Counted from the stretch's first letter, positions 1 through 14,480 are shown. The stretch: DNA of 64,000 nucleotides from Tanypteryx hageni (GCA_028673005.1 CM054113.1:207319504-207383503), one strand, 5' to 3'. A program made the numbers and translations. Notes: generated from the sequence alone by a model not told the origin.

Positions 1-3000
1 GTGAGTTTTCACGGTTCAAGCTGGACCTCCGAGACTACGGTAAAGGTCACGGGGCTCATGATTTCAAAAGCGTACATCAACCCATCTGTAGACACCCCAT
101 CCAACTCCATCGTCATCCTTTGTAATTCACAGGAAGTTTAAAATTGACAATTACAATCTTAAGTTAATTTTTATGTGGTTTGGCATTTTTCGGGAAGGAT
201 TTGAAGAGTTGTTATAACGGCGAATTTCCTTCGCTTGCCTCAATGGGCACAGACGAATATTTTCAACCGTCCGTTTGACCACATTAGATTTAATAGTAAA
301 CTCTTGACTTTTTCTACCAATAAAATCCGATAGAGAAATTCTTTATTGTAAATCAACAAACGCCTGGTCTTCGCCCCTTACTTGAAATATACGACAAAAT
401 ATATTTTCTAATCATTTTCACTCCGAGCTTTTCAGCACCTCATTCGAACAACACTCCTGTGTCATCCGAACATATTTCTCTATTATATTTCCATGAATAA
501 ACCTGTTTGTGTGTGTATTTGCGTCGACTCATCACTACGGACGGGTCACGTTTTGGAGAAATCAGCCGCGGAGTGAAGAGTATGGAGTGCATTCAGACGG
601 AATGCAAACATCTTCGAATCAAATACCCCAGTCTTTCTAAAGGGGAGATTGTCTAACCCGTTTGGTCTGCATTTTCTCACCATGAATAGTCCAGCGTCTA
701 CAAACAATGTAGCGGAGCGTGGAGAGATGCATCTTAGGGAACCACCCGAAGAAACCGCAGAAGAAACGTCTGGGTAAGAAAGAAAACAGGGGTCTCCGAT
801 GTAATTGAGAGAGTCAAGGCCCTGAAGTGGCACTAGGCGAGTCGTATTACAAGAAGAAATGATCATCGTTGGACATCTAGAATCATCGAATGCATCTCAA
901 TGAACATCAAGACACCGAAAAAAAGAAGGCCGAGAGACAGACGGGACAGAGAGATTGGGCCAACTTGGAGGGAGGCAGGTAATGGGGAAAACTGGGGAGG
1001 TCTTCATCCATCAACGGATTTAAAAGTTCTGATGATAATGATGATGACAAATGCATATACATACATGCATACACGCTTTAAAACAGCGCTCTTTGAATTT
1101 AGCCCAGAGAAGCAGACGACGAAGAACCCGGGCTGGCATAGAAACTCTTCGCTGCAATTCCTTATGGATTCGCTAGGGTAACTAGGGAACTCTTAGTCCC
1201 GCTCAGAACTTCGTCCTCTCAGACAACTTTTTCCTCGAAATAAATTTCGAAGTTGTACCAGACTTAAGATTGGTTCCAGAGGAGGCGAGTAAAGAGGAGG
1301 AGGTGCGTAGACAGAGGGCTGTGCGAGCGGCGTCCCACCTGAACTCGACGACGAAGCAAATTTGGAAAACGAGAGAGAGAGAAAAGGCGGAAGCGAACAA
1401 TCAGAAAACACAACTTTCTAGAGAGAAGCAGCGAAATAAGAAGAATGTTACGACGAGATTTAAAAAAGGACGAAGGTTTTAAGGAGAAAAAAGGCAAACT
1501 CAGACGCCAAAGGTAACAGAGCGAAAAAGTTCACGCCCGTGCCGAAAATAAACGTAGACAAAAAGAACAGCAAGATGCAGCATAATCCAATCGATAAGGC
1601 ATAAATATGACGACTCAAACTTTTGCCGAAAATGTGATGTCCCATCAGCGGCCGTTTTGGCGCCATAGTTACTCTTAGCAATGGCGAAATAACGATCGTG
1701 TTTTTAATACATAAAATTAAAAGAGAGAACTTAGAGGAAAACAGTTGGGAAAGCTATTCAACAAATCAAAATAGTCGCTTTGGGTTAAAATAACAATAAG
1801 TGTAAATTTTCAGAATTTTAATATCCCTAGGAGACATTAAAAGAAGCATTAAATCATGAAAGTAGGTCAAAATACCCTAGTAAAATCCAACGAGAAAAAT
1901 GAATAACGTTGCCAACGATATCGTTACGTAAAAGAACTACGAATAATACCGCATGGTAATAAGAATGCAATCGAGTCATTCAAAAAATAATAATCCTATT
2001 GAGAAAATACACGGAACCGTGTTGATAACGCAAAACGTTTACATATCCAAGTAATAAGAGAAAGAAAAACAGATCAGGGAACACGCTATTGCGTAATCTT
2101 GCAGACAAAATAAATTTACGTGGGTCAGGAAATGCGGAAAAATGCAATTAAAATATTCTAATCCTTTTTTTAATTAATACTAATAACCGAATAAAAGAAT
2201 ACATACAGAAAGTCACCCGTGTAAGCAAAGCGAAAAACTGTTCCAGTTCCGTGCAATTTTGTTAGCAGCCACGCATTCGCTCATAATTCGAACTCGCCTC
2301 CAGTGGACCTAAATACTGTTGAATACTTAATAACCTCTCGTTTTTAGGTGGACGAATGATGTAGATATAATCCAATTTTAAATTTAAACGCCCAGAGAAA
2401 TTATTATAAAAATTGTCAGGTAACAATGGGAACTACGTGGCAGACCAAAGAGAGCAAGAGATAGAGAGAGGGAGATGGAGGGAGAAAAAACGAATGATAA
2501 AACTTTACTAAGCTTCCTCGGTGCTCTTCTTTTATTTAAACTCTAAATTCAATTTGCCAGGAGCGAGTTCTCTTTTGTTATCTCCGGTGAATCGTCAAAG
2601 CCGTGTGTGTCCTCACCAATTTATTCTGAGAACGATATAATAACATTTACAGCTTTATACTTTTCGGACAAATTCCGCGTTTAATTAGGAGAATAGATGA
2701 GGAATGGCCGGAGGGGACAGATGACGTTTTCCGCAGAAAATTGCTAATCAAAGAAGCGACTAGTATACTCATCAAATAAAAATTTAATCCCAGTTTAAAT
2801 TGAAAATTACACGGATTAACATTAAAGGCCGCGTCAGACAATCTTCCGAGAACTATGAATTTCGGCATTCATTGCGTCTTGCCTGCCATCATAATTTTAT
2901 TGAGGCAAAAGGGACTTTATGTAAATATGGCCTCGCGTGCACATTGTGCTGAGCACACTTACTTAATGAAAATTAGTTCAAATGCATTATCGGTGTAATT

Positions 3001-6000
3001 TTCAAGATTAATCCCTTATTCTAAATCTAAAGCCACACAAACGAGTACTAGCATGTGTAACCAAGTGCGACAGCTCTTCACAAAGTTGCTCTAAAATTCA
3101 TGTGATGGCTGGCCAACGTTGATAATGTATTTCATTTCAATATGGACCACGGATCGAAAGTAACCCATCAAAATAATACTTCAAGCAGCAACCTACCATC
3201 ATTATTATTGATCCATACCGTTGACTATGACGGAAAAGTTTTAGTGGAATAAGTGGCTGACGGCGCAAGTTTTCATTCGTAGGTTGCTGCCATGATTGCA
3301 GATATGCATTTCCAGGGCGAGTTAAGTAACTCCCACTAAAACACTGAACTAAGCTAAGCAGCGAATTCCCTGAACACCCAAATGAAATCCAAATTTATCT
3401 TTAGAATCCACCTTTACGCCGAATTCGTTTGGTGAGAGAAAGATAGAAATTTGACGGCGATATTTGAACGTCTAATGGAGAGAAAAGAAGCACTCAAGTC
3501 TCTATTTTGCTCAAATTAAATTATTCGTATTTTTGTCGAGTCCACCGAGTTCCCGCATGAATGCTTAAAAATATTTGTGGAGAGAAATCGGAAATTTTTG
3601 TTTTTGAATTTTCCAAAGAGAGTGGTGAGAATGAGCTGGCGGCACTTATGGTACGGCGAAAATTCCACGTTTTCCGCTTTTACTCCTGCAAGCAAAGCTC
3701 AAAAATCCGAAAAGTTCAAGAACCCGTAGTTTCGAAAGGCAGCCAAAGAGTTGGGGTTTTTGAGTTCGGGGGCTCTTGAATCCTTACAACAAGTGTAGTT
3801 GTGCTTTTCATCCTTTCATTTACAGTGTAAATGTTTTATGTGGATTCAGGATGCATTTATTCTTCTAATTTTTATCTACGACCCAGAGTCAATGAGTCTT
3901 TATCCGTGCGTCTAAATATGTATGCTTGTTTCACTTATATCATATTCAAATTTATTCAACTTTATATTCATTACACACATATACCATTTAAAAGCAATTT
4001 TTTGCGTTAAATCATAATGTGAGATCTATATCACCTAAGAATCTGTAATTTTCAGAAATCCGTACACTGCTTGGTCCTGAGATTTCTGGATTTATGAGCT
4101 TTGACTGTAGTATTCTGATTTGAAATTTGCTATCGCTTAATGCTCGGGTGATGCGAAATGGAGCTTTGTCCGACTCATTCGTTAACGAGAATGATAAAAC
4201 AAACATTTGTCCTTCTCCTTGGCTTGCTTCTTGGAGATTTACATTTTAATTCACTCCTCTCGCGGTGTAGACCAATGCTCACGAGAAACGGAGTGACATC
4301 TAAAACCATGGAGACGAAAAACATTGAATTAAACAAATTAATGATAACGATTAATGGGAATGGTTGACTAAAATGGTTCATTAAATGATGAATCAAAATG
4401 AATAATTTAAATAAGTAAATTGGACGGTTAATTAATATAATTTTAACTGCCAATCGATTGCTTTTTAAACGTGTACGGTATTTTTTGGGAGTTAAGATAG
4501 AATATAAATTTGCTCAAAAACGCTTGAAGGTAAGAAAATTGTGCACATTTGTAAACCAAGAGTAAATTGAAAAATTAGTATAAAAACTTTCGACGCGTCA
4601 CTTGCTTTTCAATAACGGCAAAATGCATGGAGAAAATACTATGAAAATATATATATATTAAATAGGAAACGTAAGAGCACCGAGAGGCCTTAAAAAATGA
4701 ATTCAGCATAAAAACTGAATATCAGATTAAAGGTCATGAGACGGCGGTGTGACGAAAAATAGTCGCAAGTCCGGGAAAACTCATTAAAGTGGCGTTATAT
4801 GTCGTTTTAACTTGAAAATATTACGTTTTTACACGTGAAAATGTTTTGTTGTTAACGACTACCGCATTGTTGTAGACTTAGCAAAATTGCGTATATTAAA
4901 CTGGATTATATGGAAAACAAGACCTATACATTAAGTGGAAATATTTCTTATATTAAGCCTAGATCTACCTGAAGGAACCTGTGTTTAAACATGGGCAACT
5001 TTATGAAGCTGCCTCTAGAGTAAAAAACCATGTAAATATGAGGTTTGCTTTGCCTGACTATCCAATAACATGAACCAAAAATGTTGTTTATCATGCTGCC
5101 TTGATATAAAAAACATTTTCAATAAATTAAAATAACAATGTAATAACCAATGTGAATCACCAACTATATTTAAAAACGTAAACAGTCAACTATATCTTTT
5201 TTAAAACATACACAAGCGTAGCTGTGACACAGGCTAATAGTAAGCAATTAAATATATGGCTTAGTTCAAATTTATTTTACCTAAGTCATTTAAATTTACT
5301 CGATTACACAGACGAATGTTTCTTTTTTAAATTTCATCACCGCAATTTTGTTCCATAAAGATATGATCTGATACTGTTTCAGTGCTCTTCGAACAAGTCA
5401 TATTCAAAATCGTCCACGATATTAGGAGTCAACCATTAAAGGGGATGACAAAAGACAGTAGTAAAAGTAAAAGCAGTATTCAAAAGATGCCCGAAAGAAG
5501 TAAAAATTTGTCCTGATAAAGCACGCTCCGCGTGACACCTCCCAAATAAAAAAGGAAACAAAGAGAAAGGTTACCAGTGAAAAGGAGTATTTTTTAAAAA
5601 TCTCTCGGATTAAGCAAGCCCGAGAGGCCAACAACGAAATAAATTAAAACGAAGAGAGGAAGTGACGCGAAAATCGTAATTTTCCGAGACGGAAATGCGC
5701 GAAAAATACGTCAAAAAATGAGAAAAACTAATAATTGCGCCGAGGAAAGGTCGGAAACGTAATCTCCTTTGATGCGGCGATCCCGACCAGCAAGCGCGTA
5801 AATGGGATGTCTATATTTCAAAAGATGCCGTTTTCTCAGCGTTGCGCAATCTCGCTAGGGCATTTAAACTCAGTTGCCGAAACGAGATTCGTCATTAACT
5901 CGGCGCTTAGGACGGAAGATGGAGTTGAGAGGCGCAGATGAGCCCGCATTGCAGGAACCTCCGCCGTTTGGAACGTTCGTTATCTAGGCATTTCGAATGG

Positions 6001-6200
6001 GAGAAAGGAAGGAAGGGACAAAGAATTAGAGAGTAGTATGTGTGTGACTGACGGGAGGCGACGGTAAAAAAGTTACGAATAGGTGACGGTTCAAAAAAAT
6101 GCGAGGAGATTAGAATGCAGGGGAAAATGTTATACTCCTTACGGTAAATTGTGAATTTCCCTATGTTATTTATGGTTTTTTTGTAAAAACAAAAATATTT
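1..6200. other. Non-coding AT-rich DNA, no gene recognised
   Basis: No reading frame in this stretch resembles a protein family I know, and no long element with matching ends was found. A purine-rich, partly CpG-containing patch lies around 1270-1500. A (GA)-rich run lies near 2450-2490. Open frames here are short and biased by base composition. Confidence 0.6.
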
Positions 6201-6208
6201 ACACCCTC

Positions 6209-6452
6209 CAATGGCGGATACAAATGGGGAGTAATAAGGCAATTACCCGCCTAAGGGAGATGATTTCATTGAAATATTATCTAAATTAATTTATTTTATA
6301 TTATAGGCATTCTAGAAATATTTTGCAAATATCTAAGCAGTATATAATATACGCTGTATATTAATTATAATGAGACGGTATTATTTTGCATAAATAGGTA
6401 TTTGTTTTCTTGTTATCCCCTCCCCCAAGCTATGCACCTAGATTCGCCCCTG
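6209..6452. mobile_element. hAT-like miniature element (MITE), 244 bp
   Basis: The left end begins CAATGGCGGATACAAATGGG. The right end, read in reverse complement, begins CAGGGGCGAATCTAGGTGCA, so the two ends form an imperfect terminal inverted repeat. The element is flanked by a perfect 8-bp direct repeat, ACACCCTC, at 6201-6208 and 6453-6460. An 8-bp duplication and CA..TG ends are the hAT signature. There is no coding capacity, so it is a non-autonomous copy that would need a transposase supplied elsewhere. The CAGGGGCG start is a common end among short arthropod hAT-type repeats (established pattern; assignment to hAT is inference). Confidence 0.75.
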
Positions 6453-6460
6453 ACACCCTC

Positions 6461-7439
6461 ACCATAACGAAAAACCGGATAATGCGTCATTTCGTTTTTA
6501 TATTTAATTTGACAAAATTGTTGCTTTTTATATTATCTTGGGAAAGGATGGTGAAAATTTAAAAAATATTCTCTAACTGATTTGACTTTTTATAGGAATC
6601 GAGTTCACTAGGTACAAATACAACTACACAAACAATTCATATATACAAAGTCTAACGTCAAAGAGACATACGATAAGTTTTATTTTTTATTTATACATTT
6701 CGTCGAAAGGCTATACAGTTATAGGATTTGCAAACTTTTTAAAAGAGATTCAACGAAATATCATCTTGAGTTTTCATGTACGTATGTATAAAAATACATC
6801 TAAAGTTGTTTGGAGGGATGAAATTGAAAGTTTTCAAAGACATAATTGGAAAATATTTATTTTCTCGTTTGACATGCAATGAAAAATACGTTCATAACGA
6901 GCAGCAGTTAAGCGATGACGAAAATCCTTCCTGATAATCCATGATACAAAATTGCGGATCGCCCCTAATTACCTTCTCAAAAGGGTGCAACGATTTAAAA
7001 CAAATACAAGATATTCTAGCGCAATTATTTTTTCCCGATTTCTTCGATAAAAAAACCTCCTGTCACCTACTTCATTTTTCAAGTTTTACCAATCTATGTC
7101 GTTCACTAATGATTCGTTACAAAGTTTTCGATTTAATTTAAGTCATTTATGCGGCTTACGAAGTAAATTATTTTATACTACAGAGCCCAAACTTAAATGT
7201 TTTTCTTACAAAATATTCCAAGAAAATCTTTGTAAATAATCTTAGAGAGAAGAGTTTGGCATCGAATTTTTTTTAATTTACCTGGTCACTTCCATTTATA
7301 AAAACTGCACAGTTAGGGTTAGAATGTTCTTCTCGCTGCCAGCATGTTTCTTGGGTTTCCGAAGGACCAAACACTAGACGCCGTATATAGATTTTCTTAT
7401 AATGAATGGATTTAAGAGCTCATCATAGGATTAAAGCGA
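6461..7439. other. Non-coding AT-rich DNA
   Basis: No gene or well-bounded repeat is seen. The sequence at 7181 (CAGAGCCCAAACTTAAAT) loosely resembles the end described at 7440-7551, but no matching target duplication was found. Confidence 0.5.
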
Positions 7440-7551
7440 TTTCCCCTTTTATGAAAACGCTGTGAGGATTGGGGAAGTTTGAAAGGCGGCCCGCGGATTT
7501 TTTGTATGGTCTTCATGTGGCCCCCGTACCGATGTGAGTTTGAGACTCCTG
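7440..7551. mobile_element. hAT-like element end (remnant)
   Basis: The stretch contains GCGGCCCGCGGA and TGTGGCCCCCG and finishes with GAGTTTGAGACTCCTG. In reverse complement this gives CAGGAGTCTCAAACTC, a typical hAT-type end (CAGGGGTCTCAAACTC-like). I could not find a convincing partner end or 8-bp duplication, so only one end is called. GCGGCCCGCGGAT also recurs at about 63532. Confidence 0.4.
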
Positions 7552-7639
7552 ATTTAAGGTAAATATGGACTATTTCCAGAAGAATCTTTATTATTCAGTT
7601 GCTCGATTTTCTCTGAAAATGTTTCCCTATGTTCTAATC

Positions 7640-7880
7640 CCAGATTTATCGCTTCCTTTCTTCTCTCTCTCTCGCTCTTCTCCACCGATTCCTCTCTTCT
7701 AAATTACCCTCTTCTCATCATCCTCCTCCTTTTCACTCCCATAATTCCCCTGCCCCTTCCCTTCCTTCCCAAGCTTCATTAACATTTCCCTTTCATCTTA
7801 AGTATCTTATTTAGCTCCACCTCGCCCCACCGATTTCCCCCTTTTTCCAATCCTCATCCTCTACCTTTTCACGCCAGAGC
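7640..7880. repeat. Polypyrimidine low-complexity tract
   Basis: C/T-rich on the + strand, with short CTCTCTCT runs mixed with CCCTTCC. No coding interpretation is supported. Confidence 0.7.
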
Positions 7881-8949
7881 TTCCATTTAATTTCCATTCG
7901 ATCAGAGTGCAATAATTCCTCTCGTTTTTAGGATCAAGTCGTGGGCGAGAATTTTTTATCTTGTAATTTTCGCTAACCCACCTGTCTAACCTTTTCTAGA
8001 ATTAATTCTACCACATTGCCATCGAGCTCGGAAAAGTCCCATGTTATCACGATACAACGTGTTAAAACAAGCGATGTCATTATCAAGCTGAAATAGTCAA
8101 TAATGTTACTTAATTAACAATAAGGCCTCGTTTTAAGGTCACCTCTCAGATAAATTCATCCGTGTAACTGGTGGCAAACATATTTTTCGACATGGTAATA
8201 TTTACCTCTTATCCTCCTTAAGCTGGACATTTGTTTTAAGCGATGCGTCTACTCATTTGTTTTGTCTCTCACGATAGGCAGCACGTGGCTTACGAAAATA
8301 ATATCTAGGATATTCCTCGCCCATGCGTCTCCATATTCAGGTTTAACTAATGAAAAAAATGCCATAAAATGGTATGTGTCATACATAGGACAATGGCCCG
8401 TAAGAAGTTATAATTCATGGGTTTATGGTCTATATTCATTGACTCAAAAATCTACATTGTAAGATTTCAGTTAATCAACGCCAATGCAACTGTTTAACAG
8501 CCTTCTATAGTAAATGCATCCCTATCAATCAACGACTATCCATGCTCCGTTCTATATAATATTTATTAATATACGAAAAAAAAATTTCGCATTCGATTAG
8601 TTTCAACTGTTCTTATTTCTTTCCTATCATTATTGATTAAAAACATTAGCTTGAAACACTATTTCAAGAGCATATAGTGAAACTTTTTGTGATGGATTTT
8701 AAACTACATATCTCAGTTACGATTATTGTAGTTGAAATACACCGAATTCTAAATGTTTCCTATCAATAACCGGTATTATTCCGACAACCATGCGTTATAG
8801 GTTATTGAAACTTGGAACGACAAACCGCCCTTGGAGTGTAAACGAAGTCAGTCAACAGCTGGCAGCACTCACTAGAGAAAGCAGTGACATCTGTCTTCGG
8901 GGTTTAAAACTATCTCGAGTTTCCCTCGTGTGTCGATACCTCGGGACGG
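7881..8949. other. Non-coding DNA, nothing recognised
   Basis: AT-rich DNA with no gene-like frame and no element ends seen. Confidence 0.5.
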
Positions 8950-9058
8950 TAGCATGCGTTCTCTCTCTCCCTCCCTCTCTCTCGTCTCCGTTCGATGTAT
9001 CTCCCTCCCATTCCGCACTCCCTCCTTTCTTCTCTTTCTCTCTCACCCTCCTCCTCTG
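8950..9058. repeat. Pyrimidine-rich (CT)n/CCCT tract
   Basis: Consists of CTCTCTCTCCCTCC-type runs on the + strand. Overlapping serine/proline or arginine/glutamate frames are by-products of this composition. Confidence 0.7.
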
Positions 9059-11460
9059 ACGAATTCATAACCGTAGATAGGCGAAGATTTGGGTCAGAGT
9101 TAGAAAGATCTCTTTGAAAAGGCACGGAGAGGCGATGAACCGAGGGAAAGGTCAGAATGCTTTTGAGAGGCGGTGACCACGAGGTCTCGAGAGATTCCAA
9201 CACAACGCACGCAGGTGAAGGGGCGCCCCAGGAGTGCGCACGGAAGGCTGCTTCCGATCACGGAATTAACTCCATTATTAACGTGATAGACGACGACAGG
9301 ACCGAGTCGTAGGGAAGAAGGAATGACAGATAAAAGGAAAGGCAAAAGAAGAGATGACGCAGAGTCAAAAGAAGAAAAAAGATGACGGTGATACAGGTGT
9401 GGAAGGGGAGAAATCGTGAGGGGTGGCCTGGACGCATACAAAAAAGAAACAACTCGCTCTCTCGGAAGAGAGATGATGAATGGTCGCCCTGAAACTTTTC
9501 AATCAAAAGATCGGACTGAGAGAAGGGGGAAAAAAACCTTTTTAATTTGTTGAGGAGCGTGCTTTCAACGTTGGCAGCGAAGAAGCTGGTTCCACCTCGT
9601 GCAAAAATAAACAACTGAATCTGCAATGGAATTAAAAGAGGCACGCCTGCGGTTTTTTTCCCCCTGGTGTCTTAGATTCGGAACCGCCCAAGGGACACAG
9701 AAATGGCATGGGAATTTTATGGAGAATGGCATCTCTAGCGGTTGTTGCAATAATGGCAAAGTTTCAGAAATCGGCAGTATTATTGCTAACAAGAATAGTT
9801 AGTTATGGAAAAATCTTTTCCACAAAATAATGCGCCAAATTTGGCATGGACATCTTAAATCTCCGACTATTCCGTACTGCAAGTTTTAATTATATTCTTC
9901 CATTTAATATGTATGTGTGTGGTTATGTGTGTTCTGCTCTTTCAAACAAAAGTCATAAAAAATAACGCCGGCTTGGGAAGTTGCTGAGTTCTCCACAGAA
10001 AGCGTAAACTGTTAATAAAATATTTTTACGTATCACACATAATTTAAATATTGCATATTAATGTAGGGTTTGCATACAAAATTTCGAGAAAATGAGTGAC
10101 CTTCAAATGAACATGCGAAAAACAATTAATTTTGAATCTTCGAGTCTCTTGACACCATCCATCTTTTTATGGTACATTTCCCTCCGTGTTCTTCTTTTAT
10201 GGATGATCCCCATTGAGGCAATCATTCTGAGCTACGCGGCTTTTCTATTTTTGCGCCATTCTTCTGAAACTCTTACCTACGCTCTTTTCGTCACATACCT
10301 CCGTGTTCATAACCCATGAATAGTTTTCTGAAGCAATCAATCGACATTCTGCATAATTAATCCGTCATAAGAGCAGTTATGCGCATGAAATATTCATCAG
10401 TCCTTTATTCTTGAGCCTGATCTAAGCAGCAGCAATTAGTGCTATTAAATATTCATAGAATGTTTGTGATGAGCCTTAAAACTCATTGCTTTCCTGTCAG
10501 TCTATTAAACTAACTGATCCACACGATTCTGTGCATCATGCAAAAAATAAACATTCAGTGCTATGCCAAGATCGAGCAATTTACTTTTTTTACTTGAAGA
10601 ATTTAACGCTTTATTTAACCAGAGGATCACATATGTCTGCCTGATTTTATCTTTTGGTATTATCCAAATCAAAGTGAGTATCAGGCTAGGTGTAAATATG
10701 ATGCTACGAAAGTGATTTTTCAGGCGATAATTTATTTTGTAAATTTAAAGAAAAAGGCGGTAAATAATATGAAAGCAAAATAACTTGTTTAATTACTTTA
10801 TTTTTAAGTAGTTGATAAAATGCCAGTCATTTTTCTCAACTTTAAGGGTAAGGATTTTGCTCAATTTCCGCGTCATGTGATTTTAGGCTGAAAAAAATTG
10901 CGATCACTCAGAACCCATCTAATAACTACTACCGTTAAGTTAGATATTCACATTTCACTCATAAATTAACTTATTTCAACACCTTTAACTATAAATGTAT
11001 GATAACTTCACATTAACAATAGCAAGCAACCCTCCATTCTTCGGCAAATAAAATCTGACAATAAGAACTGAAGATATTCTCAATAACTCTTTTTATTTTC
11101 TTCCTATGCCATTTTTACATGCTTCCACCCAAACACTGTACGACATAAACATTTTTTTTCTGCATTTGCACGATTCATCATTACCGACAAAAAAACTAGT
11201 ATGCATTTGAAATAATTGCGACAGTAACTCGGAACAAAGCTGTATGTTTTTTTCACAGCGCCGTAATATGACCATATAAATATTCGAGGTTTAAAAAAAA
11301 TCCTTCATATGTGTTCCCACGCACCGCATCCGTTCCAAATCCCGATCAAATTTCATAAATCTCGCCATTTCCGAAATATCCACGTCCTTCTTTATCGTTC
11401 CGCTTAGAGGACCTAGCGACGGAACCATTTCGAGATAACCATTTGTAAAAGAGCCTTAAG
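9059..11460. other. Non-coding DNA, nothing recognised
   Basis: 9060-9480 is purine-rich with a fair number of CpGs. The rest is AT-rich. No protein homology, RNA gene or bounded repeat was recognised. Confidence 0.5.
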
Positions 11461-11461
11461 T

Positions 11462-11510
11462 CTCTCTCTCACCGCCCCTTTCACTCTCGCCCCTCTCTCT
11501 CTCTCTTTAC
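11462..11510. repeat. Interrupted (CT)n tract
   Basis: CTCTCTCTC runs separated by CACCGCCCC and TTTCACTC. Simple low-complexity DNA. Confidence 0.75.
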
Positions 11511-11619
11511 CTACCCCTAAGTGGGTGATTGATATTCTCGACAAGATTACAAGTCGCATCCATTTGCCGGGAACACACTCGAAAGAGCCCTCATCGCTCC
11601 GAAGCGCCTGTCATCCAAT

Positions 11620-11802
11620 ATGTCTGCAGAGCGAGAGGGAGAAAGAGAGAGAATGGAGGCTGCTGGTGAGATAGAGAAAGAAAGGCGACATGGCAAAACC
11701 TCACTCCGCCATCAATTGGGGAAGAGAAAGCGCTTGAGCTACTTATTTGAAAACTCTTTCCAGTAAAAGAGCGAGAGAGAGAGAGGGAGGGGGGGAGGGA
11801 GG
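11620..11802. repeat. Interrupted (GA)n tract
   Basis: Purine-rich on the + strand: GAGAGGGAGAAAGAGAGAGAATGG at its start and GAGAGAGAGAGAGGGAGGG near 11771-11798. It switches abruptly to the pyrimidine-rich block that follows. Confidence 0.7.
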
Positions 11803-12900
11803 TGTACACTCCCTCGCAAAAAAGAGGCACACCAACACTTCATACGTTTCTCTATCTCTCTCTCTCTCTCACTCATAACGCGTATTCAACCCCTTTCACC
11901 CTTCTCTCCCCAATCCACCCCTCTCCATTCGCCCGCCCATCACTTCTTCCTCATTCCACGCAGGAAGTAGGTTTAATGCGGGGATTACTAAACTCTGTCT
12001 TCACTATCTTTCCCATCTCATCCCTCGGAAATTCCATTCTCTCTCTCTCTCTCTGTCCGTTCGCAATTTTCCCCTTCCTCACCCTGTCTTCATCTCCTTT
12101 CCCTTATTTTTCCCGCCCAATATTCGCATTGTTTTTCCTCCATCACCCCCTTCGCTTCACTCGGAGCAATTCGCTACTATCTCCGAACTGCCGAACTTCG
12201 TAGCAACGCTCTTCATCTGGCCGTTCCCTACTCCCGTACGAAACCCTCTCTCTATCTCTATCTCCCCCACACCAACCCCTTTCGTTCTTGTTTTCCCTCG
12301 CCGAGCCTCCACCTTTTGTTCCCCTCTATTTGTGAACCTTATTTTCTTCGCCATCCATATTACATCTCTCTCTTCTCCCAAATTAGCAGCCTCCCTTTAC
12401 CCCCATCTTCCAAACTCAGATCAACCTCTTTCTCTCCCTCTTCCCTACACTGCTCACTCATGTCTCCTTTCTTCCCCCCCCCCTCTCTCGTGCCTCTCGC
12501 AAACACTCCCAGAGGCTCCATTCATCTATCTCTCCTCCCCTGCCCTTTTCCATCTGCGCCACGCCCACTGCGCCATCTACGCCCCTCCTATCTTATATCT
12601 CTCACCCTTCCACCACCTACTCTCTCTCTCTCTATCTCCATCGTTCTCTCCCTCCACCCCATCTATCTGTTAACACAAACCATCTCCACCTTATTTTGCC
12701 TTATCTCTTTTCACCCTCTTTTCCATCTCTTCCTCTTCCGCTCTGCATTCCTCTATTTCCCTCTTCTTACTTCTGCTTCTTCCTTTATTACCTCTATCTC
12801 TTCACCTCATTCACAATCCTCTCCATTTCTCTCGTCATTTCCTCTCCCGCGAAACCGCCATACACCTGTTCTTCCTTCATCTAAAATGCATCACACTCTG
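11803..12900. repeat. Long polypyrimidine domain, about 1.1 kb
   Basis: Almost uninterrupted C/T richness on the + strand, with several CTCTCTCTCT runs and CCCTT, CTTCC and CCTCC words. Two long open frames exist here only because stop codons need A or purines. Their products are serine/proline/leucine-rich with no domain. It is the largest of a series of such tracts between 7.6 and 23 kb. Confidence 0.75.
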
Positions 12901-14480
12901 ACGTTCTATTGGCAAATTAATTCAGACCCTACGCTAAGAGTATGAGTAACTATTAGGGACATTGGATTGCCGCCCTTATGCGAGTATATTGAAAAAGCCT
13001 ATTTATAACTGACAACTCTCTGTCGACAACACACACGATAGATATACATAAGTGAACTTCAGGGAAGTCATATTATTGAGGCTTTTTTCTGTGACTTTTT
13101 CCTACTATCATATTATCTGCCTATCCCTTTAATAAAAATCGCAAAATATAAAACATCCAGACTTTTTTCCATCTGAAATTTAAAAACGAGGGAAAGAAAA
13201 ATTCAAGATGGGATTATTTCTGCGCAGAATTAAGCTTTCTTCGTATGATAAGTAAAAAAGGAGAAATAATCATCATGTGAATTAAGGATTTTAAATGCAG
13301 GAGGATAACGGAGCGATAAGTACTGTTTTTATTATTCAACGATGATAGGTAATTATTATAATATTTCACGTGTTTTTTTGTGAATCCAATACCCGCTGGT
13401 AAAAAATATCGTAAATATTTTAAAGGGATTACAATCAAGGTTAAATGGACCTCGCCTCTCCTTCCCTCGAAATTTTCTCCTCTCTCCTCCTCTCAACCAT
13501 TCCCGTCAAATTATTCGCCAATATTTGCTTCCCGAACATCGCTCGCATCTGCCCGAGGATAGGTCTCTGGACCCGTTTGATGGGTATTTAGTCAAAATAA
13601 ATGGAAGTCGCCCCTGATTTTCGAGAGTCATCCCGTGAGCATTCCACTTCAACTACGGTTCCCCACGAAACCATTCGGTAGTTTTCCACCTTGAACTTGC
13701 TCCTTGGTCTGCTATCCATACAGAAATTGCTCCTAATTAATTTTGTAGCACTTCTTTTAAACATTAGCAATCCTCTTCTCCCTACTTTTTAATCCTTATT
13801 TTCCGATAGCACTATAAAAAAACTGATAGCGTAGTAGTTAACTTGATAGGCTTAGAAGTAAATTACAAATTGGGTTGCGGATAGTGAATTTGAGGAGAAC
13901 AGGGCTAATTTCCTCTAGGGCCCCGTGCATATATCATCATCGTTTGAGCTATCAGAACAGGGGTCCAATCCGAGGATCCCTTAAGCTTAACCCCACATAT
14001 CTCATAGATAAATCCGCACCTGGCCTAACTATAACATCCATCGGAGATAGTAAGAAAAGAATAGCGATTTACGGAATTATGACAAAGGGCTATGCAATAA
14101 ACCTTTGTCGCTGAGACACAAATATCCCACCCATTTATCTCGCCGATTCGCAATCCTAAGGGTGGAGAATCATGACAGCTGCAACACCTGCAATCGATTC
14201 CCGGCGAAGACCAGAATTTTTACCTCTCGACGGACGAAAGTGACGAAAGGAAGAGCGATTTTAATCCAATTAATTGCGGGATCAAGATAGCAAAAAGACT
14301 CGAAATCTTCCCTTCTGTACAAAATAACCATGAATAAGAATCATATTGTGCGTTGACAATGTTTTGCAACTTCTAACGGCAAAAATGGTTGCTAAGCATC
14401 CCTTAACTCGTTTTGGGTTTCTTTTAATAAATACGCCATCACTATTTCTTCTCTATTTAACGCGATGTGTCGGTTTTATT
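12901..14480. other. Non-coding DNA, nothing recognised
   Basis: Mixed-composition DNA with a short pyrimidine-rich patch at 13450-13560. No gene or bounded element was recognised. Confidence 0.5.

Noticed and set aside
1..6. Window begins with GTGAGT, a consensus 5' splice donor
   Set aside because: Only the six bases match. No upstream exon is visible, so this may be coincidence.
12316..12945. A 209-codon open frame on the + strand
   Set aside because: It lies wholly in a polypyrimidine tract. The product is serine/proline/leucine-rich without a domain, and two other frames are open over the same DNA.
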